Of a DNA stretch of 64,000 nucleotides, positions 16,446-25,195 are shown piece by piece. Position numbers and translations under genes: made by a program. Within the stretch, counting starts at the first letter, position 1. Every line of letters starts with the position of its first letter. This DNA is from Kibdelosporangium persicum. Its GTDB lineage: Bacteria > Actinomycetota > Actinomycetes > Mycobacteriales > Pseudonocardiaceae. The DNA lies in the NCBI RefSeq assembly GCF_013280595.1, contig NZ_JAAATY010000010.1, positions 124,001 through 188,000 on the forward strand, given 5' to 3'. The notes under the pieces were generated by a model. That model did not search any database. It was not told where the DNA came from and saw only the letters and a list, made by a program, of their open reading frames with translations.

Positions 16446-16490
16446 ATGTCCGATGAAGAACCTCGGCGCGCGATGGGACGCCTGTCATGA
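16446..16490 (+). CDS. 14-codon leader ORF coupled to the ABC ATPase gene
   Basis: AAGGAGG lies six bases before ATG 16446 and opens the peptide MSDEEPRRAMGRLS. Its TGA overlaps the ABC ATPase start (ATGA at 16487-16490). The ATPase itself has no ribosome site of this quality, so its translation probably depends on ribosomes ending this leader. It could be a plain coupling device or a drug-sensing leader peptide as known for antibiotic-resistance ABC genes. Confidence 0.55.
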   Translation: MSDEEPRRAMGRLS

Positions 16491-17299
16491 CGGCCGAATC
16501 GACCGCCGGTCCGGCAATTCGTGTGCAGGGCTTGGAGAAGGCGTACGGGGAGCTGGAAGTGCTGCGAGGTGTGGACTTCGACGTGGCACGGGGCAGCATT
16601 TTCGCCCTGCTCGGTTCCAACGGATCAGGCAAAACCACGACCATACGTATCCTCGCCACGCTCCTGAAGGCCGACGCGGGCACAGCCGTCGTCAACGGGT
16701 TCGACGTCGCCACGCGACCGGCGAACGTGCGGGAGTCCATCAGCCTCACCGGGCAGTTCGCGGCCGTCGACGGTGTCCTCAGTGGACGGGAGAATCTTGT
16801 TCTCGTCGCCCGGTTGCGGCATCTGAAGGCTCCCGGCGCGGTCGCGGACGACCTGCTGAGGCGTTTCTCCCTCGCCGACGCGGCCACGCGCAGGGCGTCG
16901 ACGTATTCCGGTGGGATGCGCCGGCGCCTGGACATCGCGATGAGTCTCCTCGGCGATCCGCCGGTGATCTTCCTGGACGAGCCGACTGCCGGGCTCGACC
17001 CGGAGGGGCGCATGGAGGTGTGGCAGACGGTCAAGGAGCTCGCCGGGCACGGCACGACGGTGCTGCTGACCACGCAGCACCTGGACGAGGCCGAACAACT
17101 CGCCGACCGGATCGCGATCCTGCACCAGGGCCGGATCATCGCCAACGGCACCCTCGCCGAGCTCAAGCGGTTGCTGCCGCCCGCCAAGGCCGAGTACGTC
17201 GAAAAACAGCCGACTCTGGAGGAGGTCTTCCTGGCGATCGTCGGCAACGACCACATCCGCCACGTCACCGGCACGAGCAACCAGGGAAACCACGGATGA
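16487..17299 (+). CDS. ABC exporter ATP-binding protein (DrrA-like)
   Basis: This 270-residue protein carries Walker A GSNGSGKTT, the Q-loop in LTGQFAAVDG, signature YSGGMRRRLDIAMSLLG, Walker B VIFLDEPTAGLDPEG and the H-loop TTQHLDEAEQLAD. The sequence from KAYGELEVLRGVDF onward, with a C-terminal extension (PTLEEVFLAIVG), is typical of DrrA-type drug-export ATPases. It overlaps the permease gene by ATGA and is translated after the 14-codon leader. It should form a two-by-two complex with the next gene product. Confidence 0.9.
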   Translation: MTAESTAGPAIRVQGLEKAYGELEVLRGVDFDVARGSIFALLGSNGSGKTTTIRILATLLKADAGTAVVNGFDVATRPANVRESISLTGQFAAVDGVLSGRENLVLVARLRHLKAPGAVADDLLRRFSLADAATRRASTYSGGMRRRLDIAMSLLGDPPVIFLDEPTAGLDPEGRMEVWQTVKELAGHGTTVLLTTQHLDEAEQLADRIAILHQGRIIANGTLAELKRLLPPAKAEYVEKQPTLEEVFLAIVGNDHIRHVTGTSNQGNHG

Positions 17300-18057
17300 C
17301 CACCTACTTCTTCGGCGACACCGCCGTGCTCACGGGACGGACCCTGCGCCATGTCACCCGGAGCGTGGACACCATCATCACCACTGCGATCACCCCTGTC
17401 GCCATGATGCTGATGTTCGTCTACGTGTTCGGCGGCGCGATCGACACCGGTCCGGTCCAGTACGTCGACTACATGCTGCCCGGCATTCTGCTCATCACGA
17501 TCGGGTCCGGCGTCGCCTACACCGCGCTGCGGCTCTTCATCGACATGAGGACCGGGATCTTCGAGCGATTCCAGTCCATGCCGATCGCGCGGTCGGGCGT
17601 GCTGTGGGCGCACGTACTGACCTCGCTGGTCGCCAACCTGATCTCGCTGCTGCTGGTCGTAGCCGTCGCGCTGCTCATGGGTTTCCGCTCGGGCGCGGGA
17701 ATCCTGGCCTGGCTGGCGGTCGCGGGCATCCTGCTCCTGTTCACCCTGGCGCTGACGTGGATCGCCGTGATCGCCGGTCTGACCGCCAAGTCGGCGGAGG
17801 GCGGAGGCGCGTTCTCCTACCCGCTCATCTTCCTGCCGTTCCTCAGTTCGGCGTTCGTGCCCACCGCGACAATGCCAGGCCCAGTGCGCTGGTTCGCCGA
17901 GAACCAGCCGGTGACCTCGATCGTCGACACGATCCGTGACCTGTTCGCCCGGCAACCGGTCGGCGACGACATCGGGATCGCGCTCGCGTGGTGCGCCGGC
18001 ATCCTTGTCGTGGCGTACGGCTTCGCGATGGCCGCCTATCGCCGGAAGATCGCCTGA
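17296..18057 (+). CDS. ABC-2 type exporter permease (DrrB-like)
   Basis: This 253-residue protein has six predicted membrane segments, among them TIITTAITPVAMMLMFVYVF, LISLLLVVAVALLMGF and IALAWCAGILVVAYGFAMAA. The conserved ABC-2 motif is near FSYPLIFLPFLSSAFVPTATMP, followed by WFAENQPVTSIVDTIR. It pairs with the upstream ATPase as a small-molecule exporter. It is cotranscribed with a MerR regulator 15 bases downstream. Confidence 0.9.
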   Translation: MTTYFFGDTAVLTGRTLRHVTRSVDTIITTAITPVAMMLMFVYVFGGAIDTGPVQYVDYMLPGILLITIGSGVAYTALRLFIDMRTGIFERFQSMPIARSGVLWAHVLTSLVANLISLLLVVAVALLMGFRSGAGILAWLAVAGILLLFTLALTWIAVIAGLTAKSAEGGGAFSYPLIFLPFLSSAFVPTATMPGPVRWFAENQPVTSIVDTIRDLFARQPVGDDIGIALAWCAGILVVAYGFAMAAYRRKIA

Positions 18058-18072
18058 GGCAGGCTGAGAGCC

Positions 18073-18888
18073 ATGCTCACCATCAGCCAGCTGGCGGCGT
18101 ACGCCGGGGTGACGGTGCGGGCGGTACGCCACTACCACAAGGTCGGGCTGCTGCCGGAGCCCCAGCGCGACCATTCCGGTTACCGGACCTACGGCCCGGC
18201 CGCGGTGGTACGGCTGATCCGGATCCGCACCCTGGCCGAGGCCGGCGTGCCGCTGGCCCGGGTGCAGCAACTCCTGGACGCGGACCCGGCCGAGTTCGCC
18301 GGCGGCGTCCAGGAGATCGACAGGAACCTGCGCGCCGAAATCCGGCGGCTGAAGGACACCCGCGGACGGCTCGCCAAGCTCGCCGCCGGAGATCACCTGG
18401 CGCTCCCGCGCAGCGTGGTGAGCTACCTCGACCGGCTACGCGGTCTCGGCGTCCAGGAGCGGTACATCGAGTTGGAGCGGGATGCCTGGATCATGGTCGC
18501 CGCCCAGGTGCCGCACCTGATCGACTTCGTGATGGCCCGGAAGCACGAGCAGTTGGACGACCCCGACATGGTGAAGCTCTACGGCTTCCTCACCGAGCTA
18601 CTCGACTGGCCCGCCGACGATCCGCGGATCGTCGAGATCTCCGACATCCTGGAACGCCTGCGGATTCGTGCCCTGCGAAACGGCGAGACCGGCGCCGACG
18701 ACCAGTTCGCCGCCCTGCTCGACGCGACCGTGACCGAGTCCGCACCGGGCGCCAGGCGGATCATGGCGATCCTGGCGGAGCGGGGCTGGCAAGGGTGGAC
18801 GAACATCGAGCGAGTGCCTGCCGACAGACTCGGCCCCCAGCCGGAATCCGTTCATCAACCGAACATCACGGATGATGACGGCTCGTGA
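18073..18888 (+). CDS. MerR-family regulator of the ABC exporter
   Basis: This 271-residue protein starts MLTISQLAAYAGVTVRAVRHYHKVGLLPEPQ, a full MerR helix-turn-helix, then GYRTYGPAAVVRLIRIRTLAEAGVPL and a coiled coil (residues ~85-120). The helical C-terminal region probably senses the exported drug. It is the third gene of the exporter operon. The dyad at 16398-16412 is its likely binding site, giving autoinduced export. Confidence 0.85.
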   Translation: MLTISQLAAYAGVTVRAVRHYHKVGLLPEPQRDHSGYRTYGPAAVVRLIRIRTLAEAGVPLARVQQLLDADPAEFAGGVQEIDRNLRAEIRRLKDTRGRLAKLAAGDHLALPRSVVSYLDRLRGLGVQERYIELERDAWIMVAAQVPHLIDFVMARKHEQLDDPDMVKLYGFLTELLDWPADDPRIVEISDILERLRIRALRNGETGADDQFAALLDATVTESAPGARRIMAILAERGWQGWTNIERVPADRLGPQPESVHQPNITDDDGS

Positions 18889-18909
18889 AAGACGTCCGGC
18901 CACGCGGTG

Positions 18910-20790
18910 TCAGCCGGGTTGGCTGTCGACGAAACACCATCGCCAGTTCTCGCCCGGCTCGTGACTGCGCATGACCGGGTGCCTGGTGTCGTGGAAGTGC
19001 TGGGTCGCGTGCTTTCTCGGGGAGGAGTCGCAACAGGCGACGTTGCCACACTTCAGGCACATCCTCAGGTGAACCCAGGTGGTGCCCTCGGCGACGCACG
19101 CCTCGCACGTGTCCGCGGAGCTGGGCCGGACTTCCTTCCACTCGTGGTCGAGGTGCTTGCACGAGCGCGCCGTGGCCGCGGGGGTGCTGAGTTCCCGGCC
19201 CGTCTCCGGAAGCTCCTCGTCGTCGCGGTCGAGCATCGACTCCTCGATGTCGAGGCGATCGAGCACGCGGCGCAGCACGATGTCGTCCGTGGTGCCGCTG
19301 TCACGGGCACGCAGGCACTCCTGCCGTTCGATCGCGAGCAGCTCCAGCCGGAGGCGACGGTACGCGTCACTCGGTGTGTCCGCGTTCGGGTTCTGCCTGC
19401 CGAGCTGTTCCCAGGCCGAGTCGGTCCGGTCCTGCAGGCGGGCGCGGAGACGGTCCACGACCTCCTGCGGGTCCCCGGGGCGCCGGATATCCTCCAGTTT
19501 AGACAGTGCGCCCCTGGTCATGTCGTTGAGCAGGGCCGCTTCCTGCAGGGCGTCCTCGGCCGGGTCCGGGCCAGGCAGCCGTAGCCTGCGGACCAGGCCG
19601 GGCAACGTCATGCCCTGCAGAGCGAGCGTTCCGGCCACGACCACGAACGCCGCGAGCACGAGCACCGACCGTTGTGGGGTGTCCAGGGGCAGGACGAACG
19701 CCGCGGCGAGCGTCACCACACCGCGCATGCCCGCCCAGGCGATGACCGCTGAGTAGCGCCAGGGCCAGACGTGGCTGGATTTGGTCAGGCCCAGGGCGCG
19801 GTTGACCCGTTTCAGGGTGCCGATCCCGGCCATCCAGAGGATCCGGGTGACGATCGTCGCGGCGAGCACGGCCACGCAGATCACCACGAGCATGCCCAGC
19901 GACAGCCCGGTGTCCCGCACCTCGTCCACGATCCGCCGCAGCTGCAGCCCGATCAGCAGGAAGACGGTGTTCTCCAGCAGGAACTGCACGGTCCGCCAGT
20001 TGTGCCTGCTGGCCACCCGGGACGAGCTGGACATGATGGTCGGCGCCTTGTGCCCGATGATCAGCCCGGCGATGACCACGGCCAGCACGCCCGAACCGTG
20101 CACGATCTCGGCCAGGATGTACGCCACGAACGGGATCGCGAACGACAGCGCGGTGTCCGTGACGGTGTCGGTGATCTTGGAGCGCGTGTAGGACGCGGCC
20201 ACGCCCACCAGCACGCCGGCCACACCGCCGCCCACCAGAGCGATCAGGAAGTCGAGCCCGACCTCCCACAGCGCCACGGAACCGGCGATCGCCGCGATCG
20301 CGGTCCGCAGGGCGACCAGCGCGGCGGCGTCGTTGAACAGGCTTTCGCCTTCGAGCAGCCGCACGAGCTTGCGGGGCATGGCCACCCGGCGGGCGACGGC
20401 GCTCGCCGCGACGGCATCAGGTGGGGCGACGACGGCGCCCAGCGCGATCGCCGCCGCCAGCGGCAGCCCGGGGATGACCAGCCACGCCACCAGACCCACA
20501 CCCAGCGCCGTGAACAGCACAAGACCGACCGACAGCGTGATGATCGGCGCACGCAGCCGCCGGAAGTCCAGCAGGGACGTCTGGATCGACGCCGAGTACA
20601 GCAGCGGCGGCAGCAGCCCGACCAGCACGACCTCCGGATGGAGTTCGTAGGCCGGCATGCCCGGGATGAACGACAGTCCGATCCCGACCGCGATCAGGCA
20701 CAGCGGCTCGGACAACGCCAGCCGCCTGGCGATCGCCGTGACCGCTAGGACGGCCACCACCAACGCCACAATCTCCACCGCGATGTGCAC
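18910..20790 (-). CDS. Na+/H+ antiporter (CPA1) with C-terminal UBP-type zinc finger
   Basis: This 626-residue protein has about 12 membrane segments. The ion-site motifs are GAVVAPPDAVAASAVA and GESLFNDAAALVAL, as in bacterial NhaP/CPA1 antiporters. After a cytoplasmic region (residues ~400-540), the last ~85 residues form a UBP-type zinc finger: CKHLDHEW, TCEACVAEGTTWVHLRMCLKCG, CCDSS, HATQHFHDTRHPVM. In eukaryotes this finger binds ubiquitin tails; bacteria lack ubiquitin, so here it may sense zinc or bind a C-terminal peptide. The fusion recurs in actinobacteria, from memory. Confidence 0.88.
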   Translation of the reverse strand: MHIAVEIVALVVAVLAVTAIARRLALSEPLCLIAVGIGLSFIPGMPAYELHPEVVLVGLLPPLLYSASIQTSLLDFRRLRAPIITLSVGLVLFTALGVGLVAWLVIPGLPLAAAIALGAVVAPPDAVAASAVARRVAMPRKLVRLLEGESLFNDAAALVALRTAIAAIAGSVALWEVGLDFLIALVGGGVAGVLVGVAASYTRSKITDTVTDTALSFAIPFVAYILAEIVHGSGVLAVVIAGLIIGHKAPTIMSSSSRVASRHNWRTVQFLLENTVFLLIGLQLRRIVDEVRDTGLSLGMLVVICVAVLAATIVTRILWMAGIGTLKRVNRALGLTKSSHVWPWRYSAVIAWAGMRGVVTLAAAFVLPLDTPQRSVLVLAAFVVVAGTLALQGMTLPGLVRRLRLPGPDPAEDALQEAALLNDMTRGALSKLEDIRRPGDPQEVVDRLRARLQDRTDSAWEQLGRQNPNADTPSDAYRRLRLELLAIERQECLRARDSGTTDDIVLRRVLDRLDIEESMLDRDDEELPETGRELSTPAATARSCKHLDHEWKEVRPSSADTCEACVAEGTTWVHLRMCLKCGNVACCDSSPRKHATQHFHDTRHPVMRSHEPGENWRWCFVDSQPG

Positions 20791-20950
20791 TCAGGAGTCC
20801 TCGTCTCGGAGCAGTCAGGTCCGCTGAAAAGTTACATGGCCTGATCGCGGATGGACTGTTCCGGCGGCGCGGTGACTCCGGTCACTGCCCCGGATCGGGC
20901 GCAGGCGGTGGACAGTCCCTTGAGGACCGCGCCACGGCACCCGACCACGA

Positions 20951-20980
20951 ACGGGTCCGGCCGTTGTGGGCCGGACCCGT
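20951..20980. terminator. Strong hairpin downstream of the SGNH hydrolase gene
   Basis: ACGGGTCCGGCC-GTTGTG-GGCCGGACCCGT is a perfect 12-bp stem with a 6-base loop, 18 bases past the stop of the SGNH gene. It lies in a 207-base gap before the antiporter start. It is a likely terminator for the minus-strand hydrolase; no T-run, as is common in actinomycetes. Confidence 0.7.
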
Positions 20981-20997
20981 TGGTAGCGCCTGGGGAA

Positions 20998-23130
20998 TCA
21001 GGACGTCAGCGCCGGGTGCGCCGGGGGTGGCGTGGGTGCCCTGGACGGAAGCGGTGGCGTGCCCGCACCACCCGGCGGAGCCGGCGCCCTGGACGGGAGC
21101 GGCGGTGTCGCAGTTCCAGCCGGTTTGCCGCCGCCCAGCGGTGTCTTGCTCCCCGGCGGTGGCGTGAGTCCCGGCACGGTCGGTGGCGGAGGCGGGGTCA
21201 CGCCGAGCAGCCCACCGCCGAGCTGCGAGGCTCCAGGACTGCCCTTCGGGCCGAAATTGGGGTCGAACTTCGGCGTGGACGGCGGCTTCGGAACCGACGG
21301 CATTTTCGGCGACCGCATCGTTGCCGAAGGGACCGCCTGCCGGGACGCGGCGCCGCCCTTGGGCTTCCGCCCCGATCCGGAAGGCGGGTTCACGGCTGGC
21401 TGGGAGCTCTGCGCCGGAGGCGCTGCCGACCGCGGTGGTGCGGGTTGCCTCGGCGATTGCGGCCCGGTCGGCGGCTGAGCCGTCTGCGGCGGGATGGGCT
21501 GTCTCGGCGGTTCCGACCCGGTCCGAGGCGGGGCCGACTGTGGCGGTGGCGCGGCTGGTTGCGGCGTGGGCTGCGGCGGCGTGGGTTGCCTCGGCGGTAG
21601 CGGCCTGGTCGGCGGCTGAGCGGTTTGGGTCGGGGTGGGCGAAGCCGGTGGTTGTGGTCCGGTGTCCGGTCGGCGCGACCCCGGGTTGTCACTGATCGGG
21701 ATCGGGCGTGGCCGGGAATCCGTGCCCCGCTGGTCGATCGGCTGAAGCGGTGCGGGATCGCGCTGCCCGGGCGCCGACTGCGGGATGGGGCGTGGTGGAA
21801 CGATCACGGCGGGAGGCGTCGATCCCGCTCCGGGCTGTGGGCTGCTCTGCTGGCCGGATCCGGGTGCGTCCGGGGTGTTGGGCTTGCGGTCCTTCGTGTT
21901 GGGGACACCGTCGCCGTCCCAGTCCTTGTCCAGGTAGTCGGCCACGCCGTCGTTGTCGGTGTCGGGCGCGGGCGTGTGCTTGAGCCTGATCTTGCTCGTG
22001 TCGGTCTGCCGGTCCTTGCGCGGCTGCGGTGCCGTCAGTCCGAGGTCGCCGGCCAGCGCCTGCGCGAGGGGGTCCGCCATCAGGCCCGCGCCCTTGACGT
22101 TCGGGTGCACCGGTTCGTTCTTCGACCACTGGGTCGCGTCGCCCCAGAGTCCTGTGAAGACGCTGTTGATGCCGGGGTCCGGGGTGTTGAGCTCGCGACC
22201 CTGCAACGCCTGCGAGACGTCGGCGACCGAGGCGCATCCGCACACCTTGGCGGCGTGTTTGATCGCGTTGTTCAGTTGCGTGGCGAAGTCCCTCATCGCC
22301 ACCATGTCGCGCTGGCGCAGCATGTCTCCCGCCGACCACTTCTCCGGATCGACCGCGACCGGATAGGTCTGCAGGATCACCTTGGCGCCCGGCGCCCGGT
22401 CCTTGATCGCCTGCACCACCTGCAGCAACCGGGCGACCAGGGTGGGTGCCCGGCCCGGGATGCCCTTGGCCTGGTCCCGGTAGACCTGGTCGGGTTGCGT
22501 GGAGTCCAGCAACTTGTTCGCCTGGTTTCGCAGCTGGCCAGCCTTGACCGCGTAGTCGTAGACGTACGCCTCGACCAGCGGGCCGAAGAACGCGTCGTTG
22601 CCACCGAGCCCCACGATCACGGCGTCGGCGTCCGCGGGAATCTGGCTGATCTGCGGGAAGTTGACGGCCATGTCGTTCGAGTCGTACCAGGTTCGCATGT
22701 CGGCGCCGTCCTGCGGCCGGTTGCCGGGAGTCGGCTCCAACGGGTCCTTGCGCTGGGTGTTGAACACGTCGGTCGTGGTCGCCCCGGACGACGCCACGAT
22801 GCTCAGTTCCACCTGCACGCCCGGGTTCGCCTCCTGCAACCGGGCCGCCGCCTGCGCGGCCGCGCTCAGCGTCGACTGGTGCCGCGGGTCCCGGGCGTCG
22901 ATGTAACTGTTGCCTTCCGGTCGCTCCCCGGCCGGGTCGATGACGTGGATGCCCTCCCCGGACGAGTACGAGTCGCCCACCACCACGATCTTGAGCACCC
23001 GCTGTTGCTGTTGCTGCTCTGCCGACGGCTGGGCACCGGCGGTTCCGGTCGCGGCTGAGCAGACCACCGCCAGTGCGGCACCGAGCGCCAGGATCCGCCC
23101 GTAGGCACGACCATGGTCACGAGCACGCAT
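20998..23130 (-). CDS. Secreted SGNH hydrolase with Ca-binding repeats and proline-rich tail
   Basis: This 710-residue protein starts at ATG 23130, which has GGAGG eight bases upstream; an in-frame ATG at 23145 overlaps that site. The signal peptide ends near GTAGAQ. The SGNH domain spans about 45-370, with nucleophile VVGDSYSSGEG, GLGGNDAFFG (Asn block) and EPVHPNVKG (catalytic His). Two acidic repeats follow (DTDNDGVADYLDKDWDGDG), of the thrombospondin-3/EF type that bind calcium. The last ~280 residues are almost only Pro, Gln, Gly, Ser, Ala and Arg with PPRQP/PPQ repeats, a probable cell-wall-spanning stalk. It is an esterase or lipase acting outside the cell. Confidence 0.85.
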   Translation of the reverse strand: MRARDHGRAYGRILALGAALAVVCSAATGTAGAQPSAEQQQQQRVLKIVVVGDSYSSGEGIHVIDPAGERPEGNSYIDARDPRHQSTLSAAAQAAARLQEANPGVQVELSIVASSGATTTDVFNTQRKDPLEPTPGNRPQDGADMRTWYDSNDMAVNFPQISQIPADADAVIVGLGGNDAFFGPLVEAYVYDYAVKAGQLRNQANKLLDSTQPDQVYRDQAKGIPGRAPTLVARLLQVVQAIKDRAPGAKVILQTYPVAVDPEKWSAGDMLRQRDMVAMRDFATQLNNAIKHAAKVCGCASVADVSQALQGRELNTPDPGINSVFTGLWGDATQWSKNEPVHPNVKGAGLMADPLAQALAGDLGLTAPQPRKDRQTDTSKIRLKHTPAPDTDNDGVADYLDKDWDGDGVPNTKDRKPNTPDAPGSGQQSSPQPGAGSTPPAVIVPPRPIPQSAPGQRDPAPLQPIDQRGTDSRPRPIPISDNPGSRRPDTGPQPPASPTPTQTAQPPTRPLPPRQPTPPQPTPQPAAPPPQSAPPRTGSEPPRQPIPPQTAQPPTGPQSPRQPAPPRSAAPPAQSSQPAVNPPSGSGRKPKGGAASRQAVPSATMRSPKMPSVPKPPSTPKFDPNFGPKGSPGASQLGGGLLGVTPPPPPTVPGLTPPPGSKTPLGGGKPAGTATPPLPSRAPAPPGGAGTPPLPSRAPTPPPAHPALTS

Positions 23131-23284
23131 CAAACGCACCTCCATCGGATCGGAGTAGGTGACTGCGGATACTCGCCGACGGACACCGGCCGCGGTCAGT
23201 GGAAAATTCCGCTTGCTGAACCGGCTTGATGCGTCCAGCGCCGCGCTTTTGACGACGCGACGCGTCGTGGAACTCGTGCCGAGG

Positions 23285-25195
23285 CTAGGGGAACGGATGA
23301 GGGTGGGGATTGATGTCGATGACGCCTGACCGGTAGCCGAGACGGTGGGGCACAGTGTGCAGCCGGGGCAGGTTCTCGGTACGCCGATTGGCGTGGCCGA
23401 ACGTCATCGGCAAGGCGCCTGGGATGAGGACTTTCACGCAGCTGAAGCCACCAGCCCGGTGCTCGGGCGTGGTCTGGTCGACCACGATGACGTCCATGTC
23501 CGTCATCAGGTATCGGTTGATCAGCTCGGTGAGGTCGTCGCGCAGGTCCGGGTTGCCGAAGGCAGTGGGCGCCGGAAGGTCCGCGAATGCCCGGGTGGTG
23601 CCTGAGTTCGTGAGGAAGTCCAGACGGGAGAACGTGTCCGGGTGCGCGTAGAGCAAGGCGTGGTCGGCCATCACGGTGACACGTGTGGAGTCGGCGGCCA
23701 ACGCGGCAGCCTCGTCGCGCTGGTGCTCGTAGCGGTGGATGAGGTTGGTGAGGATGGGGCCGAGCTCGCTGATCGCGTTCTCGGCGGCGCGTTCGGGATC
23801 GAGATGGGAACCGGCCGCGCACACGATCTTGGGACGGCCGTCGTCGGCCGGGTTCACGGCCATCACCCACACGCAAGGGATTGCTTGCTCCAGGGTGGTG
23901 TCGAACGCCATCAGCCGGTAGCCGGTCTCCGCCCGCATCGCCTCGACGATCAGCGGGATCGTCCGGTCCCGGGCGGAGTCGAGGTCGATGCGCGGCACCG
24001 GCATGCGGGCGTACCAGGTCATCAGGAACGCGTCTCGCTCGGCCACCTCCAGGATTCCGTACAGGATGGCTTCCTCCAGGCAACTGCCCAGCGCGCAGCC
24101 GTTGGAGATCTCGTAGACGAACGGAGGGTGCGGACTGGCGCGGTGCATCCGGTAGTAGGCCAACGTCTCAGGCACGAGGACGGGAGCGCGGCGTGCGAAG
24201 GAATAGCCCCACACCCAACGATATGACGTGTCCGGATCGAACGGACGGTAACGGAACTCCGGCCGATCATAGGACTCGGCGCTGTGGAGCCCGAACGTGC
24301 GGGGATCCACGGCGCTGTCCTGAATCTCGGAATAACTGGCTTGCACGGCCGTGCGCCGGCCGCCTGGCCGTCCCCCACCGTAACGCTCCAGCCCTTCCAG
24401 GACCGCGATGAGCTGGCTGCTCTGGTAGTTGCGGGTGCGCCCGTAACCGCCCTCCACCACACCATCCCGCAGGCCCAGCCTGGCGGCGGCGACCATCAGC
24501 CCGCCCTCGGTGCCGCGGGTCAGCGACCTGATCAGACCGGTCTCGCCGTCCACATAGGTCTCTTTGAGCGCGTCGAACTCCCGGCCGACCGCACGCACCC
24601 GGTAGATGTCCGGGGCGAGTTTGGTCTGGGGCGTCAGGGAGATCCAAGCCGAGGACTCGCTGTCGTCCGGAAGGTCGCCGCAGTCAGGGCATAGCGGCTC
24701 GGGCAGGAAACGGTGTACCCGCACGCTCAGTGTTTCCAGGTCGACGTAGACCATCGCGTTGCGTGTCCTGGCCGATTCCGGTTCCGTGGCAAAGGTCTTG
24801 ATCTCCTCGGCGACCAGCTCCGCGACGAGATCGGCGGCCAGGTTCGTCAGCCACGCCGACGCCCGATCGGCCAGCGCCTGACCGTGTCGGCTCAGCACCG
24901 AGTCGTGTTCCGCGGCATCCTCACGCGCCCGTCCGCGGCGCAAGTCCGCGCACCGCACGCAACCCGGCACACCCGGTAGCTCGACTGGGCCGACCACCAC
25001 CCGCCCCAACTCGGTGCGCACAGGTAGCCACGCCGTCGCCCGCGCCCGGATCTCGGGGTACTCACGGGTGTCCCAGCCGTCGCTGGCGACAACGAGCACC
25101 GGGCTGACAACACCGTCGAGGCGGGCCGCGATCGCCGTTGCCAGCAGCCCAACGCCGTGCACGGTAACAGGCGCGTTGATCATTGTGTCAGTCAT
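23285..25195 (-). CDS. YcaO-domain azoline cyclodehydratase (thiopeptide, TbtG-like)
   Basis: This 636-residue protein uses ATP to cyclise core cysteines (and possibly Ser/Thr) into azolines. The N-terminal ~200 residues hold two zinc-ligand pairs (CVRCADLRR and CPDCGDL). The YcaO domain follows, with ATP-site segments SQLIAVLEGLERYGG, EAILYGILEVAERDAF and AAENAISELGPIL. The protein ends NPHPHPFP, the proline-rich C terminus (PxPxP) characteristic of peptide-modifying YcaO enzymes. Its start overlaps the RRE-partner gene by 8 bases, and it is the last gene of the thiopeptide operon. Its position corresponds to tbtG. Confidence 0.93.
   Translation of the reverse strand: MTDTMINAPVTVHGVGLLATAIAARLDGVVSPVLVVASDGWDTREYPEIRARATAWLPVRTELGRVVVGPVELPGVPGCVRCADLRRGRAREDAAEHDSVLSRHGQALADRASAWLTNLAADLVAELVAEEIKTFATEPESARTRNAMVYVDLETLSVRVHRFLPEPLCPDCGDLPDDSESSAWISLTPQTKLAPDIYRVRAVGREFDALKETYVDGETGLIRSLTRGTEGGLMVAAARLGLRDGVVEGGYGRTRNYQSSQLIAVLEGLERYGGGRPGGRRTAVQASYSEIQDSAVDPRTFGLHSAESYDRPEFRYRPFDPDTSYRWVWGYSFARRAPVLVPETLAYYRMHRASPHPPFVYEISNGCALGSCLEEAILYGILEVAERDAFLMTWYARMPVPRIDLDSARDRTIPLIVEAMRAETGYRLMAFDTTLEQAIPCVWVMAVNPADDGRPKIVCAAGSHLDPERAAENAISELGPILTNLIHRYEHQRDEAAALAADSTRVTVMADHALLYAHPDTFSRLDFLTNSGTTRAFADLPAPTAFGNPDLRDDLTELINRYLMTDMDVIVVDQTTPEHRAGGFSCVKVLIPGALPMTFGHANRRTENLPRLHTVPHRLGYRSGVIDINPHPHPFP

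Noticed and set aside
21032-21695. Plus-strand frames inside the proline-rich tail (Gly- or Ala-rich proteins)
   Set aside because: They are complements of the proline codons of the SGNH hydrolase tail.
23252-23270. Palindrome-like ACGACGCG-A-CGCGTCGT upstream of the SGNH gene
   Set aside because: As a hairpin the loop is too small, and such CG-rich dyads are expected by chance in this GC-rich DNA; no link to a regulator.
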